A DNA stretch of 64,000 nucleotides, taken from Desulfuromonas soudanensis (GTDB taxonomy: Bacteria; Desulfobacterota; Desulfuromonadia; Desulfuromonadales; WTL). The stretch is from the NCBI RefSeq assembly GCF_001278055.1, contig NZ_CP010802.1, forward strand, positions 2,519,504 to 2,583,503, written 5' to 3'. Positions within the stretch are counted from its first letter, which is position 1. Every line of letters starts with the position of its first letter. This document shows positions 62,379-64,000 of the stretch, in pieces. The notes beneath the pieces were generated by a model, which was given only the letters and a program-made list of their open reading frames with translations, ran no database searches and was not told the DNA's origin. The translations under genes were made by a program, and so were the position numbers.

Positions 62379-62589
62379 ATCAGGGACACTCCCCACGTTT
62401 CGCTTAAATGGGCAGTGGCCCTAATTTTTTCTTCACCTAATTACGCTCTTTCGGAGTGAATTCTTCGAAAAATTATGCTATTAACCCGGTCTTGAGTTCT
62501 TGATCGGGTTTGGCGCACGAACGCTGGTTAATCTTTTGAATCCTCTGCCGTTTCGGCTTCTGAAGATTGTCAGTTTTTTGGAGGAAATC

Positions 62590-62690
62590 ATGGAGTACCG
62601 CAGAGAAATAGACGGATTACGAGCACTCGCAGTTCTGCCAGTAATTCTGTTCCACGCAGGGATTAAATCATTTGAAGGTGGTTATCACTA
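62590..62690 (+). pseudogene. 5' fragment of an acyltransferase 3 (OafA-like) gene
   Basis: MEYRREIDGLRALAVLPVIL and FHAGIKSFEGGY are the typical start of OafA/YrhL-type membrane acyltransferases, whose next residues would be GVDVFFVISGYL. The frame is broken there by the IS4 left end. GGAGG precedes the ATG. Such enzymes O-acetylate surface polysaccharides. Confidence 0.85.
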
Positions 62691-64000
62691 CTGTCCGGTT
62701 AACTTTGAATGTACGTCGATAACCTACTGAAAATTATAGTACTTTGGCTCAACTGTTCTTTTCTCGATTTGAAATCGCTTCACCCCGCCCGCGAGTGATA
62801 TCTTCCTGACACTTCAGGAGGGCATCCATGAACGCTGGCCAGACCGTTTTCAGACAGCTACTTCAGTTTCTCCCGCGTCACGAGTTCAACCTCTGTGCCC
62901 GACGGTATCGCGGCGAGTACCGGGCCAAAAGCTTTACTGCATTTGACCAGTTCCTGTGCCTGGCTTATGCCCAGCTATCGGGTCGCGAGAGCTTGAGGGA
63001 TATCGAAACGTGCCTGAACTCTCATCGGGAGAAGCTCTACCACATCGGATTTCGTGGCGCTGTCTCCCGCTCCACCCTTGCCGACGCCAACGAGCGCCGG
63101 GATTGGCGCATTTTTCAGGATTTCGGCCAAGTCCTGATCGGCATGGCACAGCAGCTGTACCGGGATGAGCCCTTGGCCATCGAGTTGAAGCAGCCACTGT
63201 TCGCCTTTGACTCGACGACCATTGACCTCTGCCTCACCCTGTTTCCGTGGGCCGAGTTTCGCACGACCAAGGCAGCGGTCAAGATGCACACGCTCATTGA
63301 CTTGCGCGGCATCATCCCCACGTTTGTGGCCGTGACAACCGGCAAAGTACATGACGTCAAGATGCTTGACGAAATGCCCGTCACCGAAGAGGCCATCTAC
63401 ACGATGGACCGCGGCTACGTAGATTTTGCCCGGCTCTATGCCATTCACCGACAGGGCGCCTTCTTCGTGGTGCGGGCCAAGGACAACCTACGCTACCAGC
63501 GGTTGTACTCTTTGCCCAAGGACAAGGAGGCCGGCGTCCGAGCCGACCAAGTGATTGCCTTGGTCACCCAGAAATCGAAAAAGGGTTACCCGGAGAGATT
63601 GCGCCGGGTCAGTTATGTTGATAAAGAGCGAAACAAGCGGCTTGTATTCCTCACCAACCACTTTGAAATTGGAGCCACAACGGTTGCAGACATCTATAAA
63701 CAGCGCTGGCAAGTGGAGCTATTCTTCAAGTGGATCAAACAGCATCTACGAATAAAAGCGTTCTACGGGACTTCTATCAATGCGGTCAAGAGCCAGATAT
63801 GGGTAGCTCTTTGCATATATCTACTTGTGGCGATCGCTAAAAGGCAGCTTAGCATCAAATGTACTCTCTACACTTTTTTGCAGATCCTGGAGGTCAATCT
63901 GTTCGAGAAAAAGCCCATTTCATCGTTGGTTGCGGAAGCGCTCAAGCAGATTCCAGACACCCAAGATTATAACCAGCTGAATTTATTCGGCTATTAACCG
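62690..64000 (+). mobile_element. IS4-family insertion sequence, right end at the window edge
   Basis: The left end near 62690 reads ACTGTCCGGTTAACTTTG. The window ends in ATTAACCG, which is the start of the inverse of this repeat, so only a few bases of the element are missing. The exact left boundary is uncertain by a few bases. Confidence 0.8.
62828..63997 (+). CDS. IS4-family transposase
   Basis: A 389-residue transposase with an N-terminal DUF4372-like part (NAGQTVFRQLLQFLPRHEFN, FTAFDQFLCLAYAQLSGRES) and a DDE core: FAFDSTTIDLCLTLFPWAEF, YTMDRGYVDFARLYAIH, and the YREK-type region IYKQRWQVELFFKWIKQHLR. Length and motifs match full IS4-family (ISPepr1-like) transposases. AGGAGG precedes the ATG. 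It appears intact. Confidence 0.93.
   Translation: MNAGQTVFRQLLQFLPRHEFNLCARRYRGEYRAKSFTAFDQFLCLAYAQLSGRESLRDIETCLNSHREKLYHIGFRGAVSRSTLADANERRDWRIFQDFGQVLIGMAQQLYRDEPLAIELKQPLFAFDSTTIDLCLTLFPWAEFRTTKAAVKMHTLIDLRGIIPTFVAVTTGKVHDVKMLDEMPVTEEAIYTMDRGYVDFARLYAIHRQGAFFVVRAKDNLRYQRLYSLPKDKEAGVRADQVIALVTQKSKKGYPERLRRVSYVDKERNKRLVFLTNHFEIGATTVADIYKQRWQVELFFKWIKQHLRIKAFYGTSINAVKSQIWVALCIYLLVAIAKRQLSIKCTLYTFLQILEVNLFEKKPISSLVAEALKQIPDTQDYNQLNLFGY

Overview
The window looks like about 64 kb of chromosome from a high-GC anaerobic or microaerophilic deltaproteobacterium of the Desulfuromonadales (Geobacter/Desulfuromonas group). The evidence is a Geobacter-type succinyl:acetate CoA-transferase, a CIRCE element in front of rpoH, several GEMM riboswitches including the A20 subtype associated with this order, an LbtU-type porin, and a cbb3 oxidase maturation cluster. 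All assignments come from reading the sequence; no database search was run.

Layout. (1) 1-6413: end of a cbb3 oxidase operon (ccoO end, ccoQ, single-haem ccoP) and its assembly and copper genes ccoG-H-I-S plus a YtkA-like and a SafE-like protein. (2) 6594-12588, minus strand: a divergent chemoreceptor, two secreted rhodanese proteins and a large protein of unknown function. (3) 12804-16807: a Fur-box-controlled siderophore porin, then a GGDEF-EAL protein behind its own c-di-GMP riboswitch and terminator. (4) 16897-22071: a Lol-like ABC operon (carrier, two permeases, ATPase) ending in an outer-membrane barrel. (5) 22362-25336, minus strand: SYLF protein, methyltransferase, TerB-like protein, PII-like protein and CrcB. 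(6) 25462-33442: CIRCE-controlled rpoH, then the MoxR/DUF58/Bat operon and a BamD-like lipoprotein. (7) 33548-36144: the CoA-transferase and an orphan CheY with a possible sigma-54 promoter.

(8) 36450-51844 is a surface locus governed by second messengers. An A20-type GEMM riboswitch (expected ligand 3',3'-cGAMP) and terminator precede an NtrC-type regulator. A second, c-di-GMP-type riboswitch and terminator precede a small gene, a 1678-residue secreted protein with eight DUF11 domains, two smaller secreted partners, and an 1808-residue outer-membrane protein combining DUF11-like, OmpA-like and barrel regions. A YdjC-type deacetylase and a glycosyltransferase follow.

(9) 53868-59626 is a chromosomal integron: an integrase with an unusual extra N-terminal domain, five recognisable attC sites, four cassette genes of unknown function and a truncated sixth cassette. 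An IS1182-type element sits exactly in the crossover core of attC3. (10) 59627-64000 is a pile-up of an IS21 element, an IS110 fragment, a truncated acyltransferase and an IS4 element whose right end coincides with the window edge.

Three families of imperfect intergenic palindromes are scattered through the first 26 kb. The best-defined family has four copies built on a CACGCGACG/CAACGACGCAACG theme. I found no tRNA, rRNA or CRISPR array.
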